The notes beneath the pieces were generated by a model. That model was not told the origin of the DNA. It made no database searches and saw only the letters and a list, made by a program, of their open reading frames with translations. Below, piece by piece: positions 1-13,500 of a stretch of DNA of 64,000 nucleotides (positions are counted from its first letter, which is position 1; each line of letters starts with the position of its first letter). Origin of the DNA: Dysidea avara. Its lineage: Eukaryota > Porifera > Demospongiae > Dictyoceratida > Dysideidae. The position numbers and the translations under genes were made by a program. The stretch covers positions 40,801,391 to 40,865,390 of the forward strand of contig NC_089272.1 in NCBI RefSeq assembly GCF_963678975.1, written 5' to 3'.

Positions 1-531
1 TACCTAGTACCAATGTCAAGAAAGATGCAAGTAGTGCAAACAAACCTTCTACCAAACTAGGTGTTCCACAACTGCCGGTGCCAAAGAATGACAGTGTGAC
101 ACTTTTATTGAGCAATTGTACTTTTACTGGCTGTTCAGTTACTTTGTCTGGGCAAGCAATGAATCAAGCTCCACAGAAGACTATTGATGAGCAGAAAATC
201 TTTGAAGAGACACTTACAGATATCAACATTGATGATGTCTTTGACGATTAAAGATTGACAGTAGTTGCTTTAAAACAATAACATTTGATTTAGGATAATT
301 GTATGATTTCATTTAAAAAAAAATTAATCACACAAGTACAATTTTTAGTCAATGATATGGTTTTAAGAACAATTGGTCACTAATAACATAGTAAAGTGTA
401 TTATCTGTGGTGAGGGCATTATACAAATGCCCTGTGGTCAGGGCATTATAAGAATAATGTCCTGGCTGCAGAGTAATATCAAATATGTACATTGCAAAAT
501 TCCTTTGATCTGCCCACTCAAAGTGTTACAT
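1..531 (+). mobile_element. Crypton-like element copy 1, 3' end only (cut by window edge)
   Basis: This stretch aligns base for base with 5426-5955, the 3' part of the complete element downstream, with about a dozen scattered differences. It holds the last 82 codons of the recombinase-like ORF, its 3' untranslated part and the terminal GAGGGCATTATAC/ATGCCC hairpin region. Similarity stops sharply after GTGTTACAT; what follows (TATTAGTAAAATAGAC) matches the receptor B locus near 55600. The right end of the element is therefore seen directly. Its left part lies outside the window. Confidence 0.85.
3..251 (+). pseudogene. C-terminal end of DUF3504/Crypton recombinase-like ORF (partial)
   Basis: Reading from base 3 gives the same non-catalytic C-terminal tail as the downstream copy, ending in DVFDD and a TAA stop at 249-251. 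The downstream copy ends DVFDN. The tail is rich in Ser, Thr and Lys and follows the recombinase domain, which is outside the window here. This fragment has no internal stop, but the intactness of this copy cannot be judged because most of it is missing. Confidence 0.7.
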
Positions 532-1551
532 TATTAGTAAAATAGACAAGCCACCTAACAGGTAAACAGCAACCTCTAGGCTCCAGGAAAGTAGATTTAG
601 TGAAATGGTAGAAATGGCAAAACAGTAGAATCGTCATTAATTTTACAGATTATGATCACCCGATACCAGTTAGCTACTACTGACTACTGTTACACATATA
701 AGTACAGCTACATAAAACTCACTACAATTTAAGTGTATGGTATTTGTAGCATCCATTCTGCCTTCTTGCAGCTAAACATCATCCATGGAAATTAATTCTT
801 AGTCTGTAGTCTTATCTCGAGCCTCACCTTCCAATTAACACACCGTATTTTGAAGCTCATGTTACTAGAAGCACCTTATAGGTACTCAAAGGGGTGCTTA
901 TAATTGAAAATCTACAAACGCTACCAAGAGAAAATAGTGTCTGGCCTCGCAAGACTAATCCTGGCCATTTATTTCAACACCAATTCTGTAATTCAAAATG
1001 AGGTAATCAGTCACACAAGTTAAAGAACATTCTAGAATACTCTTATCACGTGTTTGGTATCCATGACTAGTACCTATCACGTGTTTAGCCACATGACTAC
1101 TTTGGGCTGGAGGTGCCCTGATAATAGAAGTCCAAAGGAGGTTCCACTGTATTTAATGCGTATTTAACAACAGGTGTCTACCACAAGTTTCCATGTACAC
1201 CCAACTGACAATATATGCCTAATAACCAGAATCTGGTATTAATTGTTATATATACAAATAGCTCATGTTCATCACCATCATAAATACCGGTCAATATTGG
1301 GATTTTAATGGTCTTGGGAGTAATATAGCTTCACCGTAACAGTTATTCAAAGGGCTGGAAATGTTATACCCAATACTCTGACCTATCCTAATAGAACAAT
1401 TACCACTCCAACAAAAAGTTTCTCACAACATTTAATATTTTGGTAATTCACTAAATTCTTCATACACTCATTATATGGGTGCTCTATTTTCTATTAAAAT
1501 ATACTTTTAATGTTGTAATACTGTGTTTCATTGTTCTACCACAACATGTAG
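532..1551 (+). other. Intron of receptor gene A (noncoding)
   Basis: No coding signal. It aligns with 55590-56398 of locus B with several small indels, and ends in a splice acceptor (ACATGTAG) before the NIDO exon. The matching first NIDO exon is not inside the window on the left side. Confidence 0.7.
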
Positions 1552-4500
1552 GTCAACACATTTCAGTGTGTACTAGCAAGTAGTGGGACTAAATCGTTTG
1601 TGATATTCCTGTATGAGGACTTACAGTGGGGTGGTGATGAAGCTCTAGCTGGAATTAATGCTGGTGATGGTATCAATTTCATCACCATTCCTGGATCACT
1701 ATCTCAAGATATCCTCAGTATCACTGAGACCAGTAATGTGGATGATCCTGGTGTGTGGATGTTTGAAGTTAGCACAGGTACATATATGATGTTATCAAAC
1801 AGTATGGGTAGTGCTGTTTAGTAGAGTTCCCCCTTAAGTGATGGGTGCCAATAAAATTGCCACATCTAAAAACCATCATAATGCGATGATAACTTTACAG
1901 AATAGTCTTACTGCATTCAAACAAGAAAATGGCCAGTAAAAATAATGTATTTTGTCCCTTTCTGCTTTCCTCACTGCCTCACTGTTTGACCACAGACACA
2001 AGGCTGGAGACCAAATAAAGCAGTGCACGGCCACCATATTTTTACAACAAACTTACAGGTGGAATGTGCCTTTTATGATTCCTATGAATGCCTGTGCTTT
2101 GCCATTCCTTTTATCTTCAATCATTGACAAATTTTCATCTTCTACATCATACCAGGAGACCAAAACAAGGCATTAACATCTGTATCAACACTTTACTGAA
2201 AGAGTGTACACGTATTTAGTTGCCATGAAATTACTCGAGGTGCTTAACAAACCATGTGTCGTATTCATATACAGTATATAGTACTGTATAATATGGTATA
2301 TTTTGGTGCAAAGAATACACTATCACTATGCCTCCAACAATTTAAGTAAGCATTAGGCTGCTTTGCGTACTCTGTGTATTGGCAGAACAAATGTAGCTAA
2401 TCACTTTGCTTATTATTATAGCTAGTTTGGGCTAAAGCAGAGATTAAAATTTCACTTCATCTTCCTCATTTAATCAATTATTCATGTAGTGATCTCTACC
2501 ATATCCTTATTTTCATCCTGTTGTGTATCTGTTGTTTTGTCATTGTTAACTTCAGTGATTGTAATTTGTTTAAGAATTGTAATTTGTTTTTGTTTTTGTG
2601 ACTGTACTGGTGATGTTTAGATAATTTTGTATTTATTGTGTTTTGTGTCTTGGGAAGCATCCTTGTACAGGCTTTGCCTTTGGTGCCACTCTGTCTTTTG
2701 ACAAATCAGATAAATATTAATACCAGATATCATAATGTTTCCAATAATGCTCCATTTTATACTACTATTATTTAGCACTTAGAGCTCCAGTGGTGGCTCC
2801 TAGGAGATTCAGAGCTATTTCCACTAAGTCAACATCCATTAATTTCAGTTGGAATGCTTTGAATAATGAGGAAGCTAATGGAGTAGTAAGATGGTACATC
2901 ATCACATGTTATGAAGCAGATCGTAGCTTTGTGGTAAGGAATGAAATGGAACACATGCACACGCACACATACACGACCATGCACACACATCAGGGATGTA
3001 TTTAGGGGGTTCCAGAAACCCCCTTATAAAAATTTAATTTGTAGGCCTGCAGCAGTAACACCAGACTATCTTAGTACAGAAATATGGTAGGACAGCCTAG
3101 ACAGGAAACTTACAGGACACACCGATTCCTAAAATGTGGATTAAGGGAGAACTAGGATATGTGTTGAAAATTCTTTATAAAGATCGAAATAGAGCACTCT
3201 AATAGAATGTTCATAATGGAACACAACGTTAAAATGGATATAAAAATAATTTAGATGTTAGACTAACTTGTGATTGAAGAATGATTTAGCAGCTAAATCT
3301 TGAGATTTTCATTTCAATTGGAGGATCGCTACAAATCCCCACCAGCCATAAAACAATAATTTTAGGACTTAAATGAAAGCAAGCAAAGAATTTAATTTAT
3401 TGAAAACAATATTTATAGTGTACTATCCATGAAATCACAAATCTAGTGAAGTTTAAAAATGTTTAAGGCTCAAAATGCACTAGTAGCTAGGGACTGTGCC
3501 CCAGACTCGTGCGCCTATAACTCATGATCACCCTTCCTTTGAAAAATCCTGGATACACCCCCACACATTTGCAAGCACACACACAGATACACACAAAGCA
3601 AGTAGCCATGCGAAACACAGCTATTGCTGCCCAGTGAGCCAGCACTTGCACACTTGAATCTAGTGCAGGAAAATCCCCTTGGGACAGGACTACTAACGCA
3701 CAGGAGCATCATCCAGGTCTCATGGAGGAAAGTCGTGGAACTATCCCTCCCCCCCAAGCACGCACACACACATACTACTTTTTATAGTTGTAACATGGGC
3801 ACGAGTGGTCTGCCTGATATGTCTACCTAAAGTCCGAGGGCCATGCAGGCCCGAGGGCTGAAGGTAGACATATCAGGCAGACCACAAGTGTCCATGTTAC
3901 AAATATTACAGTAACACTTCTTACTGCTGTAGCAGCAATTTTATTTAAATGAGAGATCTCGACTTATGATTGTGACATTAAACATGTACGTTTAGGCTAC
4001 GTTGCTGTACCACCTGTAGTTGTGGTATTTTGACGCCTTTTTGGAATGCGATGAGTCGGCAACTGCATGGAAGTTGTAAGCAAGTCTCTCATTGCTCGTC
4101 CTCCAAAGTCTTTCGTTCCCAATCAACGATTTTGTCTAGGATTACCAGAGTGGTGCCCTTGCTGTATGGATAAATCTGACGATAAACCGGCAAAGTCACT
4201 TAAGCTAAAGCGGCCTTGTGCCAATTGTGATCATTTGGCACAAGCAAGTAAGAAAACGAAAGATTCCACTGAGTCTAAATCTCTAGAGAACTCTAAAGGT
4301 GACATCGACGCAGATCGTTTTGATTTTGATACGACATTGGAAGAACTCGATACATTTAAAGAAGGAAGTTGCCCTGCTAACACAGCTAAGAATACTGAAT
4401 GGGCTGTACGGACAGTTGAACAATGGAGGGCAGCAAGAAACCTAAAATATTTGTTTGATCAATGTCCTGCTAATTTTCTAGCGAGTGATGATCACCAAGA

Positions 4501-7500
4501 ATTATGCAATTGGCTGTGTAAGTTTATTACCGAAGTGCGTAAAGCTGATGGGGGCCAATACACACCACGTAGCATATATTTGCTGCTGTCAGGAGTGCAG
4601 CAACATATAAGAAAGATGCGACCTACTGAGGAGATCAATTTTTCGCAAGATATTGTATTTCGTCCTCTAAGAAATGTGTGTGATGCAGTGTACAAACGGC
4701 TGCACAGCAAAGGTATTGGAGTGGACACAAAAGCTACTCCACTGTTATCAAAGAACGAAGAAGATATACTTTGGGAAAGGGGAATTCTTAGTTTGGATAA
4801 TCCCACAGGTCTGTCCAATGCAGTGTTTTTTTATAATGGCAAAAACTTTTGCCTAAGAGGTGGAGCAGAGCATAGGAAGTTAAGGGTGTCTCAGCTTTCC
4901 AGAGAAACTAATATTATAGATGGGAAAGAAATTTTGTGCTATGTGTACACTGAATATGGGTCCAAGAATAACCAAGGAGGGCTTGCGTCCCTTAACCAAA
5001 GAAATAAAACTGTTAAACAGTACGAAACTGATTCAGAGTGATGCCATGTAAAGATATTGGACAAGTATTTGGAAGTATTGCGTCGTGACACAGCACTGGA
5101 GAATGATGCATTTTATATGCAACCAATTGAAATAGTGAGTTTTCCAGTGGGTCATCTATGCCCTGGTTTAAGAGAACACCAGTTGGAAAAAATACCCTAG
5201 CTGTGACTATTAAGAAAATGTGTGAGCGTGCTGGTATTAGTGGTGGATATATCAATCACAGTCTTCGGGTATTCGGAACCGCTACTTTGTTTCATGCTAA
5301 TGTTCCTGAGAAGCTCATTCAACAAAAAACTGGTCACCGATCACTAGAAGCTCTTCGTCAATACAAACGTACTTCTGAGTCTCAGCTGTTAGATATCTCA
5401 AATGTCATGACTCATGGTGGTAAACTACCTAGTACCAATGTCAAGAAAGATGCAAGTAGTGCAAACAAACCTTCTACCAAACTAGGTGTTCCACAACTGC
5501 CGGTGCCAAAGAATGACAGTGTGACAATTTTATTGAGCAATTGTACTTTTACTGGCTGTTCAGTTACTTTGTCTGGGCAAGCAATGAATCAAGCTCCACT
5601 GAAGACTATTGATGAGCAGAAAATTTTTGAAAAGACACTTACAGATATCAACATTGATGATGTCTTTGACAATTAAAGATTGACAGTAGTTGCTTTAAAA
5701 CAATAACATTTGATTTAGGATAATTATATGATTTCATTTTAAAAAAATTAATCCCACAAGTACAATTTTTAGTCAATGATATGGTTTTAAGTACAATTGG
5801 TCACTAATAACATAGTAAAGTGTATTATCTGTGGTGAGGGCATTATACAAATGCCCTGTGGTCAGGGCATTATAAGAATAATTCCCTGGCTGCAGAGTAG
5901 TATCAAATATGTACACTGCAAAATTCCTTTGATCTGCCCACTCAAAGTGTTACATATGCTATTATGGCATAACTAAATTGCACAATTTTATGGATGGAAA
6001 TTTCATGAACAGCCAAGTAAGCATGAAATGTAAGAAATGTTTCAAAGTACACATCAACAATTTATATGGTAGGTTTTTGCTGATTTTGAAAAATAACCAA
6101 TGGATGGATTTTCACAAGATCTTGAAATTTGGTTCATTTGTAGTACCAATCAAGACACACGGTAGTGTGTCGTGCGGCCCAAGAAGCCGGCGCGTAGCAC
6201 CCGTGAGTATATTGACAGGAAGAAAGAAAACGCAATTTTCGCACCTCCGTAGCTCTGTGCTTCCTTGATGAAACAAGATGATTTTTGCTGTGGACATGCC
6301 CACCACCTACAGAACTCGACATTCCAAATTTGAGCGAAATCGCTTCAAGCGTTCCCGAGATATGCGACTTCAAAAATTGGCTTAGTTTCTTCGTTTTTTT
6401 TCTTCTTATTTTTCTTCCTCTTTTCGCACACTTACAAAAACTGCTATAAAACGCGAACGCCTTATCCGATTGCCTTGAAATGTGGCACACTGAAGGGGGG
6501 TATAATGGCGCATCTCGGTACCAACTTTGGCTGGAACACGATAAACAGGCAAAGAGGTATGAGCGATCATTCACGAAAAATAACACCAATATATTGTCAC
6601 GCCTAAAGGGTAAACCGCTCATGGGAAGAAGCTGAAAATCGGTGGGTGAGTAGGTTAACTATTAAACCTCAAACCTTTTGTGGTTTGAAAGAAATCGAAC
6701 TTAAAACCAGGAAGATACATCGAAAAAACCAACAGTGTGTAACAATTACGCAATCGAGATTAGCTAATAAAGAAACGACTGCTTGCCACGCCTACCAGAT
6801 AAACCGCTTGGGGTAATGCTTTGAAAATCGTTGTACAGATGGAGTAATCATCTAGAAAGGCTCATCAATGGTGTAGAAGAATCAGACTTAAAGTAGGGTC
6901 CGCAACGCGAAAAACCGATATCCTCCAATCAACTATCTAACTATTGTCATGTGTTAGACTAAGTGTAACTTGAATAACACCAGCGTGGCAGCCAAGTTTG
7001 TCACTTTCTTCTGGTAGAAAACGACACAAATGTCTTAAAATCACGTGAGTTTTCGTTCCAGCAGTTCGTAGGGTTCTTCGTATGCCACGATATTCACTCT
7101 CAACATTGTTCAAGTAGTCTATCATCAACTCAAAGTATTGGTGGTTTGATTTTATTGGTCAGTTTCCGGTGGCAGCACGATCTGTGCAGCTTCTTGGCGA
7201 CAGACAAAATGTTTCTTGCTCTGGAGCACAGGACAAGCAGAGCAGCAACTGCGCCGTGGGTCAGCAATGACCAGTACTAGGTAAAGTACCTGCATGCGGA
7301 GTATGGTTATAATTGGAGCTTGTTAGCCATCTGGCTGAGCCATCTATATACTGAAATTCGGCCAAAATGACGCGATTTTTGCAAACAAATACCAGAATGG
7401 TTGATACATCAGTGAGACAGTCTCCAGCAGCAAGGATACGAAGCTTATAAACACCTAACAATACGGCTATCTCGCCCAGTAAACGCATAGAGCAATCCAA

Positions 7501-10500
7501 TGCATGAAATAGGCTCTCACGTGATCGACATTCAAATCGCTAAAATACCGATGAAATCACTTTCATTTCTGAATAGGAACCATGCAGTGTGCTCCTTTTG
7601 TAAATATTTGTGTTAATTGTTCACTCAGGCGTGATCTGGGCCAGTGCGGGTGTGTTTTATGCTGTGATGGCATCATAGGGAGAGTCTCAGACTGCTGGGC
7701 TAATCGAGATGTTGAACCTAATGCACACAAACTGATTGTTACTTGATTCCAAGTGATTTTAATGTCATTATGATTGTATTTTCCGAGATTTGAATTTAGA
7801 TCACGTGAGTGCCTATTTCATGCATTGGATTGCTCTATGCGTTTACTGGGCGAGATAGCCGTATTGTTAGGTGTTTATAAGCTTCGTATCCTTGTTGTTG
7901 GAGACTGTCTCACTGATGTATCAACCATTCTGGTATTTGTTTGTAAAAATCGCGTCATTTTGGCCGAATTTCAGCATATAGATTGCTCAGCCAGATGGCT
8001 AACAAGCTTCAATTATAACCATACTCCGCATGCAGGTACTTTACCTAGTACTGGTCATTGCTGACCCACGGCGCAGTTGCTGCTCTGCTCTTCCTGTGCT
8101 CCAGAGCAAGAAACATTTTGTCTGTCGCCAAAAAGCTGCACAGATCGTGCTGCCACCGGAAACTGACCAATAAAATCAAACCACCAATACTTTGAGTTGA
8201 TGATAGACTACTTGAACAATGTTGAGAGTGAATATCGTGGCATACGAAGAACCCTACGAACTGCTGGAACGAAAACTCACGTGATTTTAAGACATTTGTA
8301 TCGTTTTCTACCAGAAGAAAGTGACAAACTTGGCTGCCACGCTGGTGTTATTCAAGTTACACTTAGCCTAACACATGACAATAGTTAGGTAGTTGATTGG
8401 AGGATATCGATTTTTCGCGTTGCGGACCCTACTTAAAGCCACGGAGTTATAGCACGAAATCCAACTTGGTGCAGCAAGTGCGAGATCGAGATACTCTAAT
8501 AGAGCAGTCATCCTAATAGAGCAGTCACTTTGAAGAGAATTCAAGAGATCAGCTGGAAACAAGTAACCTGTATAGAGATCAGCTACAAACAAGTCACCCT
8601 GTAGAGAGATCAGCTACAAACAATTCACCTTGTAGAGAGATCAGCTAGAAGAAGTTACCTTGTAGGGAGTTCATGCAACTATGGAAAGAGATAGTTCAGC
8701 TAGAAGAAATCACCTTGTAGAGTTCAGCTACAAATAAATAGCCTTGTAGAGAGATCAATAGAAGAAGTTACCTTGTAGAGAGTTCAGCTACAAAGAAACC
8801 ATCATGTAGAGAGTTCAGCTACAAACAAATCACCTGTAGAGGGTTCAGCTACAAACAAATCTCCCTGTAGAGAGATCAGCAAGAAGAAGTTTCCCTGTAG
8901 AGAGTTCAGCTTCAAACAAATCACCCTGTAGAAAGATCAGCTAGAAGAAGTCACCTTGTAGAGAGTTCAGTTACAAAGAAACCACCATGTAGAGAATTCA
9001 GCTACAAACTAGTGACCCTGTAGAGACATCAACTAGAAGAAGTTACCTTGTAGAGAGTTCAGCTAAAAAGAAACCATTCTGTAAAGAGTTTATCTGCAAA
9101 CAAATCACCTGTACAGAATTCAGCTACAAACAAATCTCCTTTTGGAGAGATCAGCTAGAAGAAGTTATCTTGTAGAGAGTTCAGCTACAAAGAAGCCATC
9201 ATTTAGAGAGTTCAGCTTCAAGCAAATCACCTTTAGATAGTTCAGCTACAAACAAATCATCCTGTAGAGAGATCAGCTAGAAAACGTTAACATGTAGAGA
9301 GTTCAGCTACAAAGAAACCATCATTTAGAGAGTTCAGCTTCAAGTAAATCATCTGTAGAGAGTTTAGCTACAAACAAATCTCCATGTAGAGAGATCAGCT
9401 AGAAGAAGTTACCTTGTAGAGAGTTCAGCTACAAACAAATCACCCTGTAGAAATATCAACTAGAAGAAGATACCTTGTAGAGAGTTCAGCTACAAACAAA
9501 TCTCCCTGTAGAGAGATCAGCTAGAAGAAGTTAACTGGTAGAGAGTTCAGCTACAAAGAAACCATCATGTGGAGAGTTCAGCTGCAAACAAATCACCTGT
9601 AGAGAGTTCAGCTACAAAGAAATCTCCCTGTTGAGAGATCAGCTAGAAGAAATTACCTTGTAGAGAGTTCAGCTATAAAGAAACCATCATGTAGAGAGTT
9701 CAGCTGCAAACAAATCACCTGTAGAGAGTTCAGCTACAAACAAATCTTTCTGTAGAGAGATCAGCTAAAAGAAATTACCTTGTAGAGAGTACAGCTATAA
9801 AGAAACCACTATGTAGAGAGTTAGGCTGCAAAGAAATTACCCTGTAGAAAATTCAGCCACAAACAAATTGCCCTGTAGAAAGATCAGTTAGAAAAAGTTA
9901 CCTTGTAGAGAGTTCAGCTACAAAGAAACCATTCTGTAAAGACCTCAGCTGCAAACAAATCACCTGCACACAATTCAGCTACTAACAAATCACCCTGTAG
10001 AGAGATTAGCTAGAAGAAGTTACCTTGTAGATAGTTCAGCTACAAACAAATCACCCTGTAAAGAGATCAGCTAGAAGAAGTTACCTTGTAGATTGTTCAG
10101 CTACAAACAATTCACCCTATAGAGAAGAAGTTACCCTGTAGAGAGTTCAGCTACAAAGAAACCATCATGTAGAGAGTTCAGCTGCAAACAAATCACCTGT
10201 AGAGAGTTCAGCTACAAACAAATCTCCCTGTAGAGAGATCAGCTAAAACAAATTACCTTGTAGAGAGTACAGCTATAAAGAAACCACCATGTAGAGAGTT
10301 CAGCTGCAAAGAAATCACCCTGTAGAAAATTCAGCCACAAACAAATTGCCCCGTAGAAAGATCAGTTAGAAGAAGTTACCTTGTAGAGAGTTCAGCTACA
10401 AAGAAATCATTCTGTAAAGACCTCAGCTGCAAACAAATCACCTGCACAGAATTCAGCTACTAACAAATCACCCTGTAGAGAGATCAGCTGGAAGAAGCCA

Positions 10501-13500
10501 CCTTGTAGAAAGTTCAGTTACAAAGAAACCACCATGTAGACAGTTCAGCTACAAACTAGTGACCTTGTAGAGACATCAGCTAGAAAAGTTACCTTGTAGA
10601 GAGTTCAGCTACAAAGAAACCATTCTGTAAAGAGCTCAGCTGCAAACAAACCACCTGCACAGAATTCAGCTACAAACAAATCAGAGATCAGCTAGAAGAA
10701 GTTACCTTGTAGATAGTTCAGCTACAAACAAATCTCCCTGTAGAAAGATCAGATAGAAGAAGTTACCTTGTAGAGAGTTCAGCTACAAAGAAACCATCTT
10801 GTAAAGAACTCAGCTGCAAACAAATCACCTGTACAGAATTCAGCTACGAACAAATCACCCTGTAGAGAGATCAGCTAGAAGAATTTACCCAGTAGATAGT
10901 TCAGCTACAAACAAATCTCCCCGTAGAGAGATCAGCTATAGAAGAAATTACCTTGTAGAGAGTTCAGCTGCAAAGAAATCACCCTGTAGAAAATTCAGCC
11001 ACAAACAAATTGCCCTGTAGAAAGATCAGTTAGAAGAAGTTACCTTGTAGAGAGTTCAACTACAAAGAAACCATTCTGTAAAGAGCTCAGCTGCAGACAA
11101 ATCACTTGTACAGAATTGAGCTACAAACAATTCACCCTGTACAGAGAGCATCTAGAAGAAGTCACCTTGTAGAGTATTCAGTTACAAAGAAACCATTTCT
11201 GTAATCAATATATGTATTATATATATATATATAATTTGTACATTTACTGATAAAATATTTAAAGTACATCTACTTCATCTTTTCTTCTTCCTGTGGAAAG
11301 AAAAAAAGATAGGCTAAAAAAGTCTCAAAGCCGGCGGGTATACAAATACAGAAAGAAATGAAATCTAATCCAAAACAGCCAAGCTGTAAAAAAAGAGTGT
11401 GGCCCTCAAAAAGGCTATGGTGAAAAAGATGTGAAATCCAAGGTGGCGGCCAAGAAATGGCTGTGATGGTAGGTTAATGGTAAAAATTTTAATAACAACA
11501 ATTCAGGTGAATTTTGGTGCCGCTTGGTCAATTGGCACAAAATTCACCTGAATTGTCGTTATTAAAATTTTTACCATTAACCTACCATCACAGCCATTTC
11601 TTGGCCGCCACCTTGGATTTCACATCTTTTTTCACCATAGCCTTTTTGAGGGCTGCACTCTTTTTTTACAGCTTGGCTGTTTTGGATTAGATAATTATTT
11701 GCTTTACCTTCATTGTTAAATAATTTTCAGATGCAAAACTTTTACAAAAATGAATTTCTCTGTGCAGTTATATCTTTGAGATACTGGCCAAAATTTTCAG
11801 GCATCAACTGTACATGTGAAGCTTGCTGTCTTAATACTGTAGCTATTGGTTATCAGATAAAATGTATTAAGCCTCAGAGAACATGGCTATACCTGTACCT
11901 ACCAGAAGATCGAGATGCCTTAATAAGCAGTAACTTAAATTTAATTCACTGTAAATCATACAAAAATAGTTTTTACACAAGACTAAAGCAAAACATGGGA
12001 CCTGTTCCATAATCATTTCATTTGAATGTCTAACCTTTTGTATATGACCAATCAAAGTTTTCACCATGGCCTTAAAAGTCATTGTCTGGTACAGTATTCT
12101 CCCAAATGTGTAATAAAGCTAAACTGGACATGTCTGCTCTTTGTCATCACTAATCACCTAGATGGCTGAAATGTCATTTCTCTGGAGGAAATAATAACAC
12201 TTATTTCTTTGCTGCATATCAGCTCAATGTGAACATACTATAGAACACAATGATGGAAGTGCTCTGAAAATTGAGATATATAGATTTTGTTGCTTATTGA
12301 ATGAAGAATGAAGCATTGTATATGAAACTAATTAAACCCCACCTAATTAAACTCACTAGCTATTCAGTTATCAATGCTTCAGCTTAATATCCTATTTGTG
12401 CATGGTGAAGTGTAATTTCCATAATCAACTACAGAATATTGTTACTGTAATATTTGCAGGTACACAATAATTTTACATATTTGAATAACTGTAATTATTA
12501 GCTGACAGTTACTAGTATCACACAAAGTCCTCATATGGCACATACTGTGCACTACACATGTCTGTATAACAAATTATCCAATAATTTTATATACAGCAAT
12601 ATCATGCTAACATCACTGGTACTGCTACACAAGGAACAGTTACTGGACTAACTCCACACACCACATACACTTGTACAATATATGCTGTTAGTGGATCTGA
12701 TGGACCAGTGAGTGATCCCAACTCTATAACAACTGATTATAAAGGTACAATGTGTACTTAATCTATTGAGAAATTCTAAATGCTGACAATTCCTCACAGC
12801 TCTCAATCCTCCAGTGTTATTATCAGTCACTACAATTGATAGTCATTCAGTTCATGTAACCTGGAGAACACCAACACAACCTAATGGAGTATTGATCAGT
12901 TACACTATCACATATAACATTGATCATGGCAGTAATGTAATAATTGATGTTCAATATAATGGTAGAACGGTTAGTTTCTAACAAGTCTATTTGCTACGAT
13001 CGTGTTACATGTGTCTTGGAGTTATAGGTACAATCTTATGATATTACTGGACTGGTTCCATATCAGTTAGTCACGGTGACCATCACTGCTACTAATGATG
13101 GAGGAGGAACAAGTGGGAACAGTAACGTGAAGATGAACAGAACAAGTGAAGCAGGTATTGTATGGTACAGCTTGTTTGTAGGCAGCTTGATGGCTGCATG
13201 TGGTTGACAGGCCATGAAAGTATTGGTGCAAGTTTACATCCCTGAAAGTTTTTGCACAGTTGTCCTCAAGCATATGTGCCTACCAATTATACCGGCATAA
13301 TTTTGAGCATAATAGGCCAGCAAAAGCATCAAGCATTACATCAGCATAATAGGACAGTTTTCAAGATTTTAATTGAAATGCACAAAGCACACCAAGAATA
13401 CAGCAAAACAGGAACATACCACACCTGCATTTCGTGAGTATTTTCAACATTTTTTGGCTGATTATTCACACATCACACTTCGCAGAAATTGAGATACTCT

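Larger units (their letters stand above)
3780..5954 (+). mobile_element. Crypton-like (tyrosine recombinase) element copy 2, essentially full length
   Basis: Locus B (58660-58680) reads straight through ACACATACTGCTTATGCTATT. Locus A has the same left flank (ACACATACTACT) and right flank (TATGCTATTATGG) with 2.17 kb between them, so the element is defined by an empty site. Its right end, GTGTTACAT, is identical to that of copy 1. No long terminal inverted repeats or clear target duplication are visible, as expected for Cryptons, which integrate by tyrosine recombinase. Near the left end is a 40 bp-arm hairpin, and near the right end a short GGGCATT/AATGCCC hairpin. It carries one recombinase-like ORF, broken twice. 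Confidence 0.85.

Noticed and set aside
8434-11200. CRISPR-like array of 30 bp repeats
   Set aside because: The units are contiguous tandem satellite with no unique spacers, in an intron-bearing animal genome.
11713-12012. 99-codon ORF in gene A intron
   Set aside because: The matching stretch in locus B (58880-59150) has indels and stops, and gene A splices around it.
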